Shown here in pieces: positions 61,901-64,000 of a stretch of 64,000 bases of DNA. A program made the position numbers and the translations under genes. A model generated the notes under the pieces. That model ran no database searches and was not told the DNA's origin. It saw only the letters and a list, made by a program, of their open reading frames with translations. Source of the DNA: Salarias fasciatus (lineage: Eukaryota; Chordata; Actinopteri; Blenniiformes; Blenniidae); NCBI RefSeq assembly GCF_902148845.1, contig NC_043755.1, positions 13,262,896-13,326,895 on the forward strand. Reading direction: 5' to 3'. Positions within the stretch are counted from its first letter, which is position 1, and each line of letters begins with the position of its first letter.

Positions 61901-64000
61901 ACCGTTCATTTATTGTAGTGTTTGCTGATTTAACTACCACAGGTGTGAAGGAACAGAAACATAAATTTCCAACTTTTCTAACCTGGACCGCTGTCAAAGG
62001 CTCACAGAAGTGAGCACAAAAATCTATCAGAAAGGCGTGGCTGAACAGTGGAGCAGTTATAAATCCCCCAAATCACTCTCTAACCTGTCACTCCTGCTTT
62101 ATGAAGAGCATCTGTTCTTTACAGACTTCATGTTCTCCTCCAGGCCTTCCCATTTATAATATGCTTAAAAGATTTATTGTGACAAACATGGTACAAAAAA
62201 GACATTTGTGTCAAATTATCAATCTGGCTCCAATAAAAGTGTTGTCTGTAGCTGCTCTCTAATTCCACGTTGAGCCTCACTCCGTTCGTAGAGAACAAAT
62301 GTTTGTCATCATTGCATGCTGACTATAATTTGTGGTAAATGAACATAAATGTGTTCAGAAATCTGTAAATATTTTTCATCCATTGTTATGCCGCTGAAAT
62401 CCCTGTTTGTAATGTCAGCGCAGTCCTGACTGTTGCCCGGTTGAATTGTTTGTGACTGCAATACGACTTCTAAAAAATCGGTTACGGCACCATTCGCGAA
62501 GGACCTGGCTGTTACTGAGAGCAGAGAGGGGATTTTCTCAATGGGACAAAACGTACGGTCTGTTTCGTGTGAGAAGCGTTTGTAAATGCTTTCACGATGA
62601 GTGAGTGAGAGTCCTGGAGTAATCAAGTCATGGAGAGAGAGAGAGAGACACACACACAGCAGCAGACGGTGAAATCGCACTACATGAAGTGAAGAGGCTG
62701 AGAGCAAAGGGAACAGACAGAGGTCACAGCAGAAAGCAGGGGTGGGGGGGGCATTGAGGATGACAGGACGTGTGTGTCTGTGTATGTGTGCACAGTTGGA
62801 GGGGCACTGTGTGTTTTATGGTGGCACATCCTCTGTGGCAGGCGTTGTGTCGTCCGGGGAGCTTTTGGCGGGAGCCAGGCCGGGATTAAAGGCTAAGGGT
62901 TGTCCCACAAGTGGAATGCCTGCCGCATGGCTGCCAGGATGTGTTTGAGGGGGGCTGTGGGTGTGTGTAACAACCCACCACCCCCCCCAACAGACTGGCT
63001 GGTACAAGCTTGATTAGCTCTATGTTTCTCTGTGTGTAACAGGGAGGTGTGAGTGTGTCTGTGTGTGTGGGAGTTAAAGGGGACCGAGGTTTACAGAGGG
63101 CACACCGCCTATCCGGCTGCAGAGATAGAGAGGTGAACAGCAGGTCGACTGAAGGACAAATTAGCCCGCATTAACTTGAGAGACAAGGCGGCAAATGAGG
63201 ATGTGTGTGTAAACATTCACAGTCTAGCTGCGGATAACGCAGGAGCAGCGCCAACTCCGACTTTAATTCATATATGCCTGTGTGTTCCCCAGAGCTTTAC
63301 AGCTTTTCTGACGTGACATATTTCAGTGAAAGTCGATTTACATGTTCACATGGATCAGCTGCTGTTGTGGTTTTTGAATTGCTCCCTTCAACTGGGAGCT
63401 GTAGGGGCTGGAAACTCATATGAAAAAAATGATTTTCTCTCTCAATAATGAGGGAATCAACTCAGATCTGATGCATTAAATGTAGCAAAGAACAAAAATC
63501 ATCTCCATAGATAAGTCAAGAGTACTCACAGACATACTACAAATAGTAGATTTATTAATCAAGTGTTGATTACTGATCTCTTAAACTCATTAGACTTAAT
63601 CAATTGAGTTGTTTCTTGACTGAAACTTCAGATTCAACTGATATTAAAGATTTGAGCTTTTTCTACATGCTGCAAGAAAACAAGCAACACATATTTTCTT
63701 TTAGAGTTATTTAAGACGGATGTATTTGGAAGGCAGTGTACATTACATGTATAGCAATCAATCAAAGCTTGCTGAAAAGTGGAAGTTAATGTTTTTAGCC
63801 AGCAAATAACAGCGCTAAACTGACTGTCAATGAATGTAAATGCATAAAGGAAAACAACTACATGCATTTCTGAATTCTAAAATAAATCCTCAAATAAGTT
63901 TACCTTGCTTTTGTAAAAGCTGAGCTGAGGTTTTCATCAAAATTGACAAGTTGCAGTCCAGAAAAAAAGTAGAAGAAGAAAAAGAATGAAACAAAGAAAC
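58958..64000 (-). other. Probable RSPO3 intron, no exon recognised
   Basis: Five kilobases upstream (minus strand) of the RSPO3 terminal exon. I looked for the Trp-rich TSP1 exon and the Cys-rich furin exons and saw none. There are GT-rich patches (62770-62800, 63030-63075) and mostly AT-rich unique-looking sequence. The open frame at 62309-62707 has no recognisable domain. Confidence 0.5.
59252..59266 (+). promoter_or_regulatory. CTCF-like site
   Basis: CCACTAGGGGGCAGT matches the CTCF core consensus closely. It lies about 300 bp inside the putative last RSPO3 intron. Similar words also occur in fish repeats, so this is a motif match only. Confidence 0.4.

Noticed and set aside
62309-62707. 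132-codon minus-strand frame considered as an RSPO3 exon
   Set aside because: Lacks the Cys spacing of furin-like repeats and the Trp motif of TSP1.

Overview
The window is vertebrate nuclear DNA, almost certainly from a ray-finned (percomorph-like) fish. Genes are split by GT-AG introns, CA/TG microsatellites and teleost-style dispersed repeats are frequent, and the right two thirds carry the conserved vertebrate neighbourhood SOGA3(MTCL3) - KIAA0408 - ECHDC1 - RNF146 - RSPO3 (human 6q22.33). The relative orientations agree with human: the first three genes are on +, the last two on -. No CRISPR array, rRNA or tRNA was seen.

Layout. 1-6.2 kb: repeats, including an old BEL/Pao LTR-element fragment whose pol region is interrupted by a block of host myosin heavy-chain tail sequence. 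6.2-9.9 kb: an intact intronless coiled-coil gene built on three tandem repeats of about 264 residues. 10.6-13.3 kb: a 635-bp inverted-repeat element, the 5' exons of a small uncharacterised minus-strand gene, and an AT-rich minisatellite. 13.4-16.6 kb: two broken, partly duplicated copies of the terminal uridylyltransferase gene TUT1. 16.6-18.7 kb: a TTAA-type element, a LINE ORF1 remnant, an LTR-like piece and a microsatellite. 18.7-22 kb: no gene seen.

22-42.6 kb: SOGA3 (ten coding exons, 851 aa, ending in a hydrophobic tail) is followed by KIAA0408 (seven coding exons, 1183 aa) with its own GC-rich start region. Exon phases would allow read-through splicing from one into the other. 42.6-50.5 kb: repeats, then ECHDC1 (six coding exons, 311 aa), a metabolite-repair decarboxylase.

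51.1-55.2 kb: RNF146 on the minus strand, a RING/WWE ubiquitin ligase with a single coding exon and split 5' UTR. 55.2-56.9 kb: an intact intronless mitochondrial malate dehydrogenase (mdh2) sits head-to-head with RNF146, probably sharing a bidirectional promoter. 57.9-59 kb: the terminal exon of RSPO3 on the minus strand; its other exons lie beyond the window. 59-64 kb: RSPO3 intron sequence.

The most unusual items are the intact intronless mdh2 between RNF146 and RSPO3, the almost identical internal repeats of the coiled-coil gene, the BEL element carrying myosin sequence, the two TUT1 relics, and the two-gene SOGA3/KIAA0408 arrangement.
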